Assembly (NCBI GenBank): GCA_902576125.1
Contig: CACGUF010000005.1
Location: forward strand, 1-64,000
Direction: 5' to 3'
Length of the DNA: 64,000 nucleotides
From: an uncultured Alphaproteobacteria bacterium
GTDB taxonomy: Bacteria > Pseudomonadota > Alphaproteobacteria > HIMB59 > GCA-002718135
The notes under the pieces are model-generated. The model did not search any database. It saw only the letters and a program-made list of their open reading frames with translations, and was not told where the DNA came from. Below are positions 9,929 through 21,664 of the stretch, piece by piece. The position numbers and the translations under genes were made by a program. The first letter of the stretch is position 1. Every line of letters begins with the position of its first letter.

Positions 9929-10432
9929 TTAATTCATTAAACTAAATTCACGATAACATTGCTCCAAAGATTGTTTAGAGTTCAACAAATCAGCATTAGC
10001 ATTTCTTAATTCAAAATATTCAACTCTTTTATTTTCTATTTTTTTATTAAAAAAAAGAAATAGTCGACAGTTTGCGCTGTTATAACGAGTTGTATAAACT
10101 ACCCCATCAATTCTTGCCAACTTTGGCTCACCCAATAGTCTTAGAATTTGAGCTTCAGTTTTACCAATAAAATTTATTTCAGCTAATTTTTGTTGGCTTG
10201 CTACAATATTTTTTTCCGCTTTCTGTGTTTCTTCAATAATTTCAATTTCTTCTTCTATTTCTTTTTCTTCAATAATCTCTTCTATAATTTCTTTGTCTTC
10301 AGTTTTTTTTGGTGAAGTTTTTTTTACTTGATCTGAGATTGTATTTGTTACCTTAATTACTTCTTTAGTAACTTCTATTGTTGAACACCCCCAAATAAAT
10401 AATAATGGTGTAAGAAATAAAAATATCCGCAT
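9929..10432 (-). CDS. Predicted lipoprotein of unknown function
   Basis: The N-terminus MRIFLFLTPLLFIWGCS is a short lipoprotein signal with a lipobox-like IWGC, so the mature protein probably begins at that Cys and is membrane anchored. A Glu/Ile/Lys-rich low-complexity stretch (roughly residues 45-75) is followed by a conserved-looking C-terminal domain of ~75 residues with 'IGKTEAQILRLLGEPKLARIDG', reminiscent of the SmpA/BamE-like 'G.t..qv...lG.P' motif, though I cannot assign that family securely. An upstream ATG at 10447 would add five residues. It converges on pyc with a two-base gap. Confidence 0.65.
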   Translation of the reverse strand: MRIFLFLTPLLFIWGCSTIEVTKEVIKVTNTISDQVKKTSPKKTEDKEIIEEIIEEKEIEEEIEIIEETQKAEKNIVASQQKLAEINFIGKTEAQILRLLGEPKLARIDGVVYTTRYNSANCRLFLFFNKKIENKRVEYFELRNANADLLNSKQSLEQCYREFSLMN

Positions 10433-10462
10433 TGCTCTTATAGTCAAATATATATATGTAAT

Positions 10463-11089
10463 ATGTTTATGATTACATCTATTAAATCATCTTTCATGGA
10501 ATACAAAATGACTATTTTAAGAAATAAAAAAACCTCCAACTCTTTGTTTAGGCAAACAATGAACGAAGCAAGTTATTTAATTGCTGCCGAGGTGCTTAAA
10601 CATCTGAAATATAAAAAAATCTCTGTACAAACACCCTTGATTAAAACTAATGGGGTTGATTTAGCCCAGCAAGTAATTCTGGTTCCAATTTTACGAGCCG
10701 GTCTGGGACTATTAGAGGGATTTGTTAAATTTTTACCTGATGCAGAAAAAGGTCACATTGGCTTGTATCGAAATGAACAAACATATGAGCCTGTTGAATA
10801 TTTGTGCAAACTTCCTAAAACAAAAAACAAAAAAGTTTTGGTGCTTGACCCAATGTTAGCAACTGGCAACTCATCAATAGCTGCAATTAATTTAATTAAA
10901 AACAAAAACGTGAATATAAAAGATATTTTCTTAGTTTCTCTTCTTGCAGCACCTGAGGGAATTAAAAATTTACAAAAAAAACATAAGTCGCTTCATATTT
11001 TTACATGCAAAATTGATGCTAAATTGAATAAAAATAAGTTCATTGTCCCTGGTCTTGGTGACGCAGGGGACAGATATATGGGCACCTAG
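10463..11089 (+). CDS. upp: Uracil phosphoribosyltransferase
   Basis: Upp salvages uracil to UMP using PRPP. The 208-residue protein carries VPILRAGLGLLEG (residues ~75-87), the PRPP-binding loop VLVLDPMLATGNSS (about 128-141) and the C-terminal uracil-recognition segment GDAGDRYMGT that ends the chain. Length is normal for the family. It sits immediately upstream of the nucleoside ABC transporter operon, with which it forms a coherent salvage block, though a ~100-base AT-rich gap separates them. Confidence 0.95.
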   Translation: MFMITSIKSSFMEYKMTILRNKKTSNSLFRQTMNEASYLIAAEVLKHLKYKKISVQTPLIKTNGVDLAQQVILVPILRAGLGLLEGFVKFLPDAEKGHIGLYRNEQTYEPVEYLCKLPKTKNKKVLVLDPMLATGNSSIAAINLIKNKNVNIKDIFLVSLLAAPEGIKNLQKKHKSLHIFTCKIDAKLNKNKFIVPGLGDAGDRYMGT

Positions 11090-11197
11090 ATTATTTATCC
11101 ACGATATAAAATTTTAATTAATTTTATTAATTTTTTTTTAGGATAATAATGTTATCAATTAATTATCTATTTCGGAAATAATGAGGAGATATTGACT

Positions 11198-12175
11198 ATG
11201 AAAAAAATATTAAATATTTTTGTTGTATCTTTCGCGCTTGTATTTTCATCAAATCTTTTTGCAAATAAAATTGGTGTAATTTATGACTCTGGCGGAAAAT
11301 TCGACAAATCTTTTAACGAATTAGCATTTAGAACTGCTGAAAGAGTAAAAAACGAACTTGGTTGGGATATGATCGAGTTTGAAGCTGCTAACAATACGCA
11401 GATTGAACAAGGTATGAGAAAAGTTGCTGATAGAGGAGCTACTTTAGTTGTAGCAATGGGTTTTGCTCAAGCTGATGCAGTTGCTGCTATTGCACCACAA
11501 TACCCCGATATTAACTTTGTGGCGGTGGATGTATGTTGGGTAGATGATCCTGCAGGAAATATTTATCAAGCTTGTTACTTAGAGCATGAAGGTTCATTTC
11601 TTGTAGGGGTAATAGCTGCTATGGCATCAAAAACTGGAACAATTGGTTTCGTTGGTGGAATGGATATTCCATTAATTCGAAAATTCCAAGGTGGTTATGA
11701 ACAGGGGGCTTTACATGCTAATCCTGATATTAAAATATTAGCAAATATGACAGGCACTACTCCTGAAGCTTGGAATAACCCAACTAAAGGTGCAGAACTA
11801 ACTAAAGCACAAATTGATGGTGGTGCAGATGTTGTTTATCAAGCAGCTGGTGGAACTGGTATTGGGGTTCTTCAAGCTGCGGCTGATGCTGGCATCATGG
11901 GAATTGGGGTTGACACAAACCAAAATTGGATGCACCCAGGAAGCATGTTAACTTCTATGCTAAAGCGTTTAGATTTAACGATCTTTGAACAAGCTGAAAA
12001 AACTGCTGCTGGAACTTTTGAGCCAGGTATTAATATTCTTGGACTTGCTCAAGGCATGGTAGGCTATGCTACTGAAGATGGTATGGTAACTGATGAGATG
12101 GCTGCCGCCGCAGATGCTGCTGCTGCAGGTATTATAGACGGATCAATATCAGTTGCAGACTGGTCACAAGAGTAG
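11198..12175 (+). CDS. BMP-family nucleoside-type ABC transporter substrate-binding protein
   Basis: This is a periplasmic binding protein of the BMP/Med/PnrA family, whose characterised members bind purine nucleosides. An N-terminal signal peptide (KKILNIFVVSFALVFSSNLFA) precedes the mature domain with IGVIYDSGGKFDKSFNELA and 'VVYQAAGGTGIGVLQAA'. A GAGGAG ribosome binding site at 11183-11188 is well spaced for the ATG at 11198; an in-frame TTG at 11192 is less likely. Three genes for the matching ATPase and two permeases follow. A hairpin after the stop may let this gene be expressed at a higher level than them. Confidence 0.93.
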   Translation: MKKILNIFVVSFALVFSSNLFANKIGVIYDSGGKFDKSFNELAFRTAERVKNELGWDMIEFEAANNTQIEQGMRKVADRGATLVVAMGFAQADAVAAIAPQYPDINFVAVDVCWVDDPAGNIYQACYLEHEGSFLVGVIAAMASKTGTIGFVGGMDIPLIRKFQGGYEQGALHANPDIKILANMTGTTPEAWNNPTKGAELTKAQIDGGADVVYQAAGGTGIGVLQAAADAGIMGIGVDTNQNWMHPGSMLTSMLKRLDLTIFEQAEKTAAGTFEPGINILGLAQGMVGYATEDGMVTDEMAAAADAAAAGIIDGSISVADWSQE

Positions 12176-12192
12176 TTTAGAAAAAACTTTTT

Positions 12193-12231
12193 GGTGAGAC
12201 CTAAATAAAATATATTTTTTATGGTCTCACC
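12193..12231 (+). promoter_or_regulatory. Hairpin spanning the start codon of the nucleoside ABC ATPase gene
   Basis: GGTGAGACC (12193-12201) and GGTCTCACC (12223-12231) form a perfect 9-base stem around a 21-base AT-only loop. The right arm begins within the ATG (12221-12223) of the ATPase gene and covers its first codons, and the loop itself contains the palindrome AAAATATATTTT. It would sit between binding-protein and ATPase cistrons as an mRNA-stability or translation-control element. There is no T-run after the stem, so it is not a standard terminator. Confidence 0.6.
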
Positions 12232-13741
12232 TATATTAGAACTAAAAGATATAAATAAATCTTTTGGCCATGTTCAGGCCAATAAAAATATTAATCTTAA
12301 AATAAATAAAGGTACTATACACGGTATTATTGGTGAAAATGGTGCTGGTAAATCTACCTTAATGAGCATTGTATACGGATTGTATCAAGCTGACTCTGGT
12401 TCAATAAGTATAAGCGGAAAAGAAATAAAACTTAGATCGCCAAGAGACTCTATTGAAAGTGGCATTGGTATGGTGCACCAACATTTCATGTTGGTGGAAA
12501 ATTTTACTGTTCTTGAAAATATTGTTTTAGGATTTGAAGGAGAGTTTGTTTTTGGACAAAAACTTAAAAAAGCAAAAGAAGATTTAAAAAACTTATGCGA
12601 TACTTATAAATTAAATATCGATTTAGACTCTGTTATTTCTGATTTGTCAGTTGGGTTTCGTCAACGAGTTGAAATTTTAAAATCCTTATATCGGGGCGCT
12701 GAAATATTTATCCTTGATGAACCTACTGGTGTGCTAACCCCACAAGAAGTTGATGAATTATTTAAAATACTTCGCTCTTTAAAAGAAGAAGGAAAAACAA
12801 TTGTTTTAATTACACATAAACTTAATGAAATTATGGATTTAACTAGTGAGGTATCCGTGATGCGGCAAGGCGAGGTCGTTGGCCATACCAAAACCACTGA
12901 TACTGATAAAGAAAAGTTAGCTGAAATGATGGTAGGACGAAGTGTTTTATTACGGTTGAACAAATCAGAGGCTAAACTTGGTGATGTGATGTTTAAAGTC
13001 AAAAACTTATCTGTCAAAGATGATCTTGATGTTACAAGAGTAAAAAATGTGAATTTTGAAATCCGCTCTGGAGAAATTTTAGGATTAGCTGGTGTAACAG
13101 GGAATGGGCAAACAGAATTATTAGAAGCTCTTTCTGGTATTCGTAAAGTTGAATCAGGTGAGATATATTTAAATGATGAAAAAATATCTGACAAAGACAA
13201 TCTTCTAGATCCAAGAGAATTAAAAGAAAAAGGACTTGCCCACGTTCCAGAAGATCGGCAACGAATGGGATTAGTTACAGATTTTAAAGCTTATGAAAAT
13301 TTAATATTTGGTTATCATGATCAAGAACCATACTCAAAATCTTCTATTCTAAGAGATGGTGATATTTTATCTTTTTCAAGAAAAGTGATGGAGGAATATG
13401 ATGTCAGGCCAATATCTCCTCAACTCATCACTTCTAATTTTTCTGGAGGCAATCAACAAAAGATTATTTTAAGTAGAGAGTTAAATGAAAATCCAAAAAT
13501 TTTATTAGTTGGCCAACCAACAAGAGGTGTTGATATAGGTGCAATTGAATTTATTCATCAAAGATTGATTGATATGCGTGATAAAGGGGCGGCAATATTA
13601 TTGGTATCAGTTGAACTTGATGAAGTGCTTTCTCTTTCTGACAGGATACTTGTTATGTTTGATGGAAATATCGTGGGAGAGAGAGTTAATAAAGATGTTA
13701 CTGATAGAGATCTTGGATTATTAATGGCAGGGGTTGCATAA
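12221..13741 (+). CDS. BMP-type (nucleoside) ABC transporter, duplicated ATPase
   Basis: The 506-residue protein contains two fused ABC domains, as in RbsA/MglA and BMP-type transporters. Domain 1 has Walker A GENGAGKST near residue 42, signature LSVGFRQRVEIL and Walker B FILDEPTGVL. Domain 2 has the degenerate P-loop GVTGNGQTE near 290, signature FSGGNQQKIILS and ILLVGQPTRGVD. The altered second site is usual for this family. It overlaps the next gene by one base. Its start codon lies in the arm of a hairpin (12193-12231). Confidence 0.93.
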   Translation: MVSPILELKDINKSFGHVQANKNINLKINKGTIHGIIGENGAGKSTLMSIVYGLYQADSGSISISGKEIKLRSPRDSIESGIGMVHQHFMLVENFTVLENIVLGFEGEFVFGQKLKKAKEDLKNLCDTYKLNIDLDSVISDLSVGFRQRVEILKSLYRGAEIFILDEPTGVLTPQEVDELFKILRSLKEEGKTIVLITHKLNEIMDLTSEVSVMRQGEVVGHTKTTDTDKEKLAEMMVGRSVLLRLNKSEAKLGDVMFKVKNLSVKDDLDVTRVKNVNFEIRSGEILGLAGVTGNGQTELLEALSGIRKVESGEIYLNDEKISDKDNLLDPRELKEKGLAHVPEDRQRMGLVTDFKAYENLIFGYHDQEPYSKSSILRDGDILSFSRKVMEEYDVRPISPQLITSNFSGGNQQKIILSRELNENPKILLVGQPTRGVDIGAIEFIHQRLIDMRDKGAAILLVSVELDEVLSLSDRILVMFDGNIVGERVNKDVTDRDLGLLMAGVA

Positions 13742-14859
13742 TGGTTGCAGCCGTAGATAAATCTAGAGTACCTTGGTGGGTATCAAATTTAATTGTTCCT
13801 CTTGTAAATTTAATTTTAGCTTTATTAGTTTCTGCTTTGTTTATATTTATTGCTGGAGAAAATCCAGTTCAGGCAGTTAAATTAATTATTTATGGATCAT
13901 TCGGTTATCTTGATGGTTTTGCCTATACCCTTTATTATACTACAAACTTTGTTTTTACTGGTTTAGCTTTTGCTGTTGCTTTTCATTGCCGCTTATTTAA
14001 TATTGGTGGAGAAGGTCAGGCATATATTGGTGGTCTTGGAGTTTTTCTTGTAGCGATAAATGTTAGTTTTTTACCTGTACCTATTGTCTGGCTTTTAGCA
14101 ATTGCAGGAGCATTTATTTTTGGAGCAGCGTGGGCTTTTATACCAGCCTATCTTCAGGCTAAAAGAGGCAGTCACGTTGTTATCACTACAATCATGTTCA
14201 ACTTTATTGCCTCTTCCTTAATGGTGTTTCTTTTAGTTGATGTAATCCGTGATATGAAACAAATGGGCCCCCACACCGTTGCCCTTCCAAAAGAAATCTG
14301 GTTTCCAACTTTCAAAGAATTTGCAGCATTATTTGGTGTTAAAATAAGATACTCTCCGCTGAACGTTTCTTTTCTTTTAGCAATTGCGGCATCATTTTTC
14401 GTTTGGTTCTTAGTGTGGAAAACAAAATGGGGATATGAAATGAGAGCTGTTGGGCACAATATGCAAGCTGCTATTTATGCAGGCATTTCTCCCTATAAAA
14501 ATATTATCATAGCTATGTGTATCTCTGGCGGTTTAGCGGGTCTTTTGGGAATCAATGAAATTTTAGGCGTTCATCATAAGATAGTAGCAGGATTTCCAGC
14601 AGGTTATGGATTTACAGGCATTGCTGTTGCGTTAATGGGAAGAAATCATCCCATAGGTATTTTTCCCGCTGCATTTTTATTTGGTATTTTGTACCAAGGA
14701 GGATCAGAGGTTACTTTTGATATGCCTAATATTACACGCTACATGTTTGTTGCTGTGCAAGGTGTTATTATTTTATTTAGCGGTGCGCTTGAAAATTTAT
14801 TTAGACCACAGATTGAAAGCTTCTTTGTTAACAAATTAAATATGAAAAGAGAAATTTAA
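13741..14859 (+). CDS. BMP-type (nucleoside) ABC transporter permease 1
   Basis: This 372-residue integral membrane protein has about eight to ten hydrophobic segments and the family motifs FNIGGEGQAYIGGLG (near residue 95) and LGINEILGVHHK..AGFPAGYGFTGIAVALMG (near 275-310). These are typical of the larger of two permeases in BMP/PnrA-linked transporters. It overlaps the ATPase gene upstream and the second permease downstream by one base each, so the complex is translationally coupled. Confidence 0.92.
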   Translation: MVAAVDKSRVPWWVSNLIVPLVNLILALLVSALFIFIAGENPVQAVKLIIYGSFGYLDGFAYTLYYTTNFVFTGLAFAVAFHCRLFNIGGEGQAYIGGLGVFLVAINVSFLPVPIVWLLAIAGAFIFGAAWAFIPAYLQAKRGSHVVITTIMFNFIASSLMVFLLVDVIRDMKQMGPHTVALPKEIWFPTFKEFAALFGVKIRYSPLNVSFLLAIAASFFVWFLVWKTKWGYEMRAVGHNMQAAIYAGISPYKNIIIAMCISGGLAGLLGINEILGVHHKIVAGFPAGYGFTGIAVALMGRNHPIGIFPAAFLFGILYQGGSEVTFDMPNITRYMFVAVQGVIILFSGALENLFRPQIESFFVNKLNMKREI

Positions 14860-15830
14860 TGGAAATTTTACCTGATATTGCATCCTTAATAAATTCGACC
14901 TTACGTATTTCAACTCCATTAATTTTTGCAGCGATGGCTGGATTGTTTGCAGAAAGATCAGGTGTAATTGATTTTGGGTTAGAAGGTAAAATGTTAGCCG
15001 CTGCATTTGTTGCAGCTGTAGGCTCTTACTATTTTGGCTCACCATGGCTTGGTTTAATCTTAGCAATTATTGCCTGTGTTAGTCTTTCTATGTTACACGG
15101 TTTTGCCTCTGTGACTCATAAAGGGGATCAAGTAGTATCTTGCGTGGCTATCAATATTTTAATGATAGGTCTTACTACTGCGTTAGCTGCAGCATGGTTT
15201 GGTCAAGCTGGACTAACTCCAACACTTACTGATGAACAACGTTTTTTAGAAATAACTCTTCCTTTTACTGATGTACTCAGAGACGTTCCAGTAGTAGGAA
15301 TAATTTATAGTGATATTTTGAGTGGCCACTATATTTTCGTCTATCTAGCTTATTTATGTGTTCCTATCGTTTTTTGGATTGTATTTAAAACAAGCTTTGG
15401 ATTACGTTTACGTGCAGTTGGTGAAAATCCAAGCGCTGTTGATACAGCAGGTATTAATGTTTTTACTATGCGCTATAAAGCACTTATGATCAATGGTGTT
15501 TTGATTGCGTTTGCTGGTGCTCATTTATCAACTGCAGTTAACGCCAACTTCTTTAGAGAAATGTCTGCAGGAAGAGGCTATCTTGCTTTAGCAGCTCTAA
15601 TATTTGGTAAGTGGCATCCTAAAACAGCCCTAATCGCTTGTTTATTATTTGGCTTTACTGATGCACTTCAAATTCGTTTACAAGGAGTAGAATTACCAGC
15701 AATCGGAACAATTCCAGTTCAATTAATTCAAGCCATTCCTTATGTTTTAACAGTGGTATTACTTGCAGGATTTGTTGGAAAAGCAATTGCCCCAAATGCA
15801 ATTGGTCAACCATACGTTAAAGAAAGATAG
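14859..15830 (+). CDS. BMP-type (nucleoside) ABC transporter permease 2
   Basis: The 323-residue permease has the family features AERSGVIDFGLEGKMLAAAF (residues ~29-50), GLRLRAVGENPSAVDTAGI near 186-205 and AGRGYLALAALIFGKWHP near 235. It is the partner of the preceding permease; together with the duplicated ATPase and the BMP-family binding protein it completes one importer. Substrate (purine and/or pyrimidine nucleosides) is inferred from family and from the salvage genes elsewhere in the window. Confidence 0.92.
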   Translation: MEILPDIASLINSTLRISTPLIFAAMAGLFAERSGVIDFGLEGKMLAAAFVAAVGSYYFGSPWLGLILAIIACVSLSMLHGFASVTHKGDQVVSCVAINILMIGLTTALAAAWFGQAGLTPTLTDEQRFLEITLPFTDVLRDVPVVGIIYSDILSGHYIFVYLAYLCVPIVFWIVFKTSFGLRLRAVGENPSAVDTAGINVFTMRYKALMINGVLIAFAGAHLSTAVNANFFREMSAGRGYLALAALIFGKWHPKTALIACLLFGFTDALQIRLQGVELPAIGTIPVQLIQAIPYVLTVVLLAGFVGKAIAPNAIGQPYVKER

Positions 15831-15836
15831 ATTGCT

Positions 15837-16874
15837 TTATAGAATCTTGCTCTCGCCGTGTTTCATGGCAATAAATTCATCTGGTAAGAAATTATTTTCA
15901 ATAGTAAATTTTTTTAGAAGCTTTACTGGTTCATCCATTGGCTCATCTGTTAATTGAAAAGTTCCCCAATGCATAGCGATAGATTTTTTTGATTTTAGAT
16001 CTTTATGAATTTGAATAGCTTCTTCAACATTACAGTGATGATCCTTCATGAACCATCGCGGAGCATAAGCACCAATTGGAATTAGAGATAAATCCATATG
16101 CCCAAATTTTTGTTGAATGGCAGAAAAGTCTTTTGAATATCCAGTATCACCAACAAAGATAGATTTGAAATTTGCATTTTCAAAAACCCAACCACACCAC
16201 AACGTTTTATTTGTGTTAAAAGATCTATTACTCCAATGCTGAACTGGCACCGCATGTATATTAAGATTATTAAAAGTTGTTGTATCCCACCAACCCAACT
16301 CCTTGACATTTCTAGCTCCAAAACTTTCAAGTAATTTTTTAAGCTTAAGTGGGACTAAAATTAAGGGCTGACTGTTAATTTGTTTTCTAGTTATCTTAAG
16401 AATGGTTTGATAATCTAGATGATCATAATGATTGTGAGAGATTACAATTACATCAATTTCTGGCAAATCCTCTATATCTAATCCTGGAGCTGTAGTTCTT
16501 GATGGTCCTGCAAAAACAACTGGCGATGCGCGCTTGGTTAAATGGGGATCAGTTAAAATGTTGACTCCTTCTAACTGCATAAGAAAAGAAGCATGACCAA
16601 TCCATGTTAAAGTTTTTTTTGTTCTATTTTCTTGTAAAAATTTTGGATTATTTTTTGCTAAAGGGAAGGACATTGGTTCTGGCTTGTTTGACTCTTTTCG
16701 CCATTTCCAAAATTCTTTGAACGTTGCCATTTTATGGTCAATGTAGTTATTATAGAAAATACCGTTCTTAAATATCTCTTTACTAAAAATTTCTTTTGAA
16801 AATAACTTATTAGTTATGGATATTATTCCTACACTGATAACTATAATTTTTTTTAAAAAATTTCTTCTACGCAT
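15837..16874 (-). CDS. Metallo-beta-lactamase-fold hydrolase (NAPE-PLD/UlaG-like), exported
   Basis: The 345-residue protein starts with MRRRNFLKK followed by a hydrophobic stretch, a likely Tat or Sec export signal. The catalytic domain carries the metal motif ISHNHYDHLD (about residue 145-155), an upstream TWIGHASFLMQ strand, VGDTGYS and a late MHWGTF histidine, as in the N-acyl-phosphatidylethanolamine phospholipase D-like branch of the fold. Its substrate is unknown; a membrane lipid or its fragments is a reasonable guess. It lies directly behind the katG terminator and converges on the transporter operon. Confidence 0.82.
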   Translation of the reverse strand: MRRRNFLKKIIVISVGIISITNKLFSKEIFSKEIFKNGIFYNNYIDHKMATFKEFWKWRKESNKPEPMSFPLAKNNPKFLQENRTKKTLTWIGHASFLMQLEGVNILTDPHLTKRASPVVFAGPSRTTAPGLDIEDLPEIDVIVISHNHYDHLDYQTILKITRKQINSQPLILVPLKLKKLLESFGARNVKELGWWDTTTFNNLNIHAVPVQHWSNRSFNTNKTLWCGWVFENANFKSIFVGDTGYSKDFSAIQQKFGHMDLSLIPIGAYAPRWFMKDHHCNVEEAIQIHKDLKSKKSIAMHWGTFQLTDEPMDEPVKLLKKFTIENNFLPDEFIAMKHGESKIL

Positions 16875-16883
16875 TATTAAATT

Positions 16884-16910
16884 AAAAGGGGCATATTAAA
16901 TATGCCCTTT
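16884..16910 (-). terminator. Rho-independent terminator of katG
   Basis: Read on the minus strand, GGGCATAT-TTA-ATATGCCC (8-base stem, 16889-16907) is followed by CTTTTAATTT, immediately after the katG stop at 16929. It lies between katG and the hydrolase gene, whose ATG at 16874 is ten bases further on. Confidence 0.75.
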
Positions 16911-16928
16911 AATCAATATTTATTTTTA

Positions 16929-19103
<2,175 letters not shown>

Positions 19104-19139
19104 CTAGCGAAAGCAAAGAAAAATTAGACGCACTTACCC

Positions 19140-19550
19140 CTAGGAAATATCAAAATTTATAGGTTTCCATTTAGCTGGTGCTAACTCAAAATCTTTGTAA
19201 TCAAAACCTGGAGCAACAGTGCACCCTATTAGACTGTATTGCCCATTTGACTTCATGGCAAACCAGTTATAAGCCTTAACTGTATAATGAAAATTATCAT
19301 CTTCTCCTAAAGTTACCGAATTATAATCTATACCATCTTTTGAAATATAAATTGTTAAAGGGTCCCCTTTATAAAAATGTAATGTTTCATTTTTCGTTAA
19401 ACGGTGCCAATGAGACCATTCATTTTTTTTAAGCAAATAATAAATTAAACTAATATTATTATTGTTGTCACGAAATGATTCTGAAAAATGACCTCCCTCT
19501 GGGTGGGCTATCAAATTTAATTTTTTAATTAAATCTTTAGGAGCAGTCAT
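19140..19550 (-). CDS. Cupin-fold protein of the DUF985 family
   Basis: The 136-residue protein matches the DUF985/cupin_5 family: LIAHPEGGHFSESFR at the N-terminus, SLIYYLLKKNEWSHWHRL in the middle and 'YNWFAMKSNGQYSLIGCTVAPGFDYKDFELA' region at the end. The paired histidines in WSHWHRL and the Glu in NETLHFYKG would form the metal/cupin pocket. Function is unknown. It lies seven bases upstream of nothing else on its strand but directly follows ribA (six-base gap), suggesting a shared transcript. Confidence 0.82.
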   Translation of the reverse strand: MTAPKDLIKKLNLIAHPEGGHFSESFRDNNNNISLIYYLLKKNEWSHWHRLTKNETLHFYKGDPLTIYISKDGIDYNSVTLGEDDNFHYTVKAYNWFAMKSNGQYSLIGCTVAPGFDYKDFELAPAKWKPINFDIS

Positions 19551-19556
19551 GAAAAC

Positions 19557-20147
19557 TTAAATTAAGTGACCAAGCTTTTTTATTTTTGTTGATATATATT
19601 TTTCGTTATACTTATTTGTATTTGATGAAAGCGGTACACGCTGATTAATTTTAACACCCATTGCTTCAAGTGCTTTTAATTTTTTTGGATTATTAGTCAT
19701 AAGGTCAACTTCTTTTATTCCAAGAAAATTAACCATACCTGATACTATTTCATAACCTCTTTCATCTTCTTTAAAGCCTAAATGATGGTTTGCTTCTACA
19801 GTATCTAAACCTTTATCCTGAAGGTTGTAAGCTCTAATTTTATTTGATAGACCTATACCTCTTCCTTCTTGTTGAAGATAAAAAACAACTCCACGGCCTT
19901 TTGCTGCAATTTGATTTAGTGACTCAGTTAATTGAAACCGACAATCACATCTCATACTAAAGAAAGACTCACCAGTTATACATTGTGAATGAATCCTGCA
20001 CAAAACAGGTTCATTGGTTAACAAGTCACCCATACCTATGGCTAAATGATCTTTGGAGTCTTTTTCATCTGTAAACGCATGAACAGTAAACTCCCCTACG
20101 TCAGTTGGTAGTTTGCTTGTTTCAATAAATTTCAATGTAGATGTCAT
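19557..20147 (-). CDS. ribA: GTP cyclohydrolase II
   Basis: RibA opens GTP in the first step of riboflavin synthesis. The 196-residue monofunctional enzyme has CRIHSQCITGESFFSMRCDC (about residues 50-70; the three zinc cysteines are within GESFFSMRCDC plus an upstream Cys), YLQQEGRGIGL near 95-105 and the C-terminal LMTNNPKKLKALEAMGV. No fused ribB domain is present, so 3,4-dihydroxybutanone phosphate synthase must be elsewhere. Confidence 0.97.
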   Translation of the reverse strand: MTSTLKFIETSKLPTDVGEFTVHAFTDEKDSKDHLAIGMGDLLTNEPVLCRIHSQCITGESFFSMRCDCRFQLTESLNQIAAKGRGVVFYLQQEGRGIGLSNKIRAYNLQDKGLDTVEANHHLGFKEDERGYEIVSGMVNFLGIKEVDLMTNNPKKLKALEAMGVKINQRVPLSSNTNKYNEKYISTKIKKLGHLI

Positions 20148-20192
20148 AAATAGAGTATTGCTTTATCTCTTTAAATTTAATTGTAAATAATA

Positions 20193-20666
20193 TTATACTT
20201 TTGTTGGATTAGGGGCGTCACCATATACCTTTTTTGGATCAAAAACCTTTTCTTTTTCTTCAAATTTTAAAATTGTAGTAGAGCTATTTTCTCCAAAAGG
20301 AATACTTCTATAAAAGCAAGATCTATAACCTACATGACAACTTGCTCCACCCTGAACGTCAACTCTCAACCACACACAATCCTGATCGTCATCAATTCTT
20401 ATTTCTTTAATTGTTTGTACAAGCCCGCTAGTCTTACCTTTGTGCCATAATGTTTGTCTGCTCCGTGAATAATAAACTGCCTCCCCTAAAATTATTGTTT
20501 TTTTTAGCGCTTGTTTATTCATGTAACCCTGCATTAATACTTCGCCAGAATTAAAGTCAGTAGTTACAACAGGTATTAAACCGTCCTGATCAAATTTAGG
20601 GGCTAATTCAGTTGATTCTTCTATCTGTTCAACTGTTTTTCTTTTTTCAAACTTTACTTCATTCAT
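20193..20666 (-). CDS. hisI: Phosphoribosyl-AMP cyclohydrolase
   Basis: HisI hydrolyses phosphoribosyl-AMP in histidine synthesis. The core carries [36 protein letters not shown] and the zinc-binding [19 protein letters not shown] start at the ATG at 20666 (NEVKFEKR); an upstream ATG at 20696 would lie deep inside hemB. With this start it overlaps the hemB stop by eight bases. There is no fused HisE domain, and other his genes are not in the window. The ~30 residues at the C-terminus after the core are non-conserved. Confidence 0.95.
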   Translation of the reverse strand: MNEVKFEKRKTVEQIEESTELAPKFDQDGLIPVVTTDFNSGEVLMQGYMNKQALKKTIILGEAVYYSRSRQTLWHKGKTSGLVQTIKEIRIDDDQDCVWLRVDVQGGASCHVGYRSCFYRSIPFGENSSTTILKFEEKEKVFDPKKVYGDAPNPTKV

Positions 20667-21663
20667 TTCGTAATTCCTCTGCAATTTCTTTTGCAAAATA
20701 TGTTAAAATACCATCTGCACCAGCTCTTTTGAATGACAAAAGAGATTCTTTAATAACTTTTGACTCTAGCCAGCCATTTATAACAGCGCCTTTTATCATA
20801 GAATATTCTCCTGATACCTGATAAGCAAATGTAGGAACTTTAAACTCTGATTTAACACGCTGAATTATGTCAAGGTAAGGCATGCCTGGTTTAACCATAA
20901 CTATATCTGCACCTTCATTTATATCCATCGCAACCTCTCTTAAAGCTTCATTACTATTTGCAACATCCATTTGATAGGAAGATTTGCTTCCTCCTTTTAA
21001 ATTTCCAGAAGAGCTAATGGCATCTCTAAATGGGCCATAAAATTTTGATGCATATTTTGCTGCATACGAAAGAATCAAAGTATTTTCAAATTTATTTTGA
21101 TCCAAAATATTTCTTATTCTTCCAATTCTTCCATCCATCATATCAGACGGAGCAATAATATCACAGCCTGCAGCTGCTTGAACAAGTGCTTGCTTTTCTA
21201 ATATATCTAGTGTTGCATCGTTATTAACAATGTCATCAATAATAATACCATCATGCCCATGGTTTGTGTATGGATCAAGCGCAACATCACAAATAATTCC
21301 AATATCAGGAAAATTTTGTTTTATAAATTTTATAGTTCTGCATATTAAATTATTTTCATCAATTGCTTGAGATCCATTTTCATCTTTTAATGAATTATCA
21401 ATTTGAGGAAATAATGCAATTGCAGGTATTTTTAATTTAACAACAGCTTCCAGTTCTTTTAAGATATTATCTATTGAATATCTAAAAACACTTGGCATAG
21501 ATTTTATTTCATCAGCAATGTTATCCCCCTCACACACAAATATTGGCCATATTAAATCATTTACTGATAGATTATTTTCACTAATCATTCTTCTTGAAAA
21601 ATCTTTCATACGAAGTCTTCTTAGTCGTGTTGATGGAAACTGTCCTACTTTTATATTTGTCAT
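20659..21663 (-). CDS. hemB: Delta-aminolevulinic acid dehydratase (porphobilinogen synthase)
   Basis: HemB condenses two 5-aminolevulinate molecules to porphobilinogen for haem. The 334-residue protein has the two active-site lysines in [18 protein letters not shown] and [11 protein letters not shown]. The metal loop reads [14 protein letters not shown] rather than the three-cysteine zinc loop, so this is the Mg-dependent, zinc-independent type common in alphaproteobacteria. It is one base after thrS in the same direction. Confidence 0.97.
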   Translation of the reverse strand: MTNIKVGQFPSTRLRRLRMKDFSRRMISENNLSVNDLIWPIFVCEGDNIADEIKSMPSVFRYSIDNILKELEAVVKLKIPAIALFPQIDNSLKDENGSQAIDENNLICRTIKFIKQNFPDIGIICDVALDPYTNHGHDGIIIDDIVNNDATLDILEKQALVQAAAGCDIIAPSDMMDGRIGRIRNILDQNKFENTLILSYAAKYASKFYGPFRDAISSSGNLKGGSKSSYQMDVANSNEALREVAMDINEGADIVMVKPGMPYLDIIQRVKSEFKVPTFAYQVSGEYSMIKGAVINGWLESKVIKESLLSFKRAGADGILTYFAKEIAEELRNE

Positions 21664-21664
21664 A

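Noticed and set aside
13032..13214. Minus-strand open frames over the ABC ATPase and elsewhere (for example 2293-2634, 12661-13200, 18212-18544)
   Set aside because: They are antisense shadows of well-supported genes with no family motifs or ribosome binding sites.
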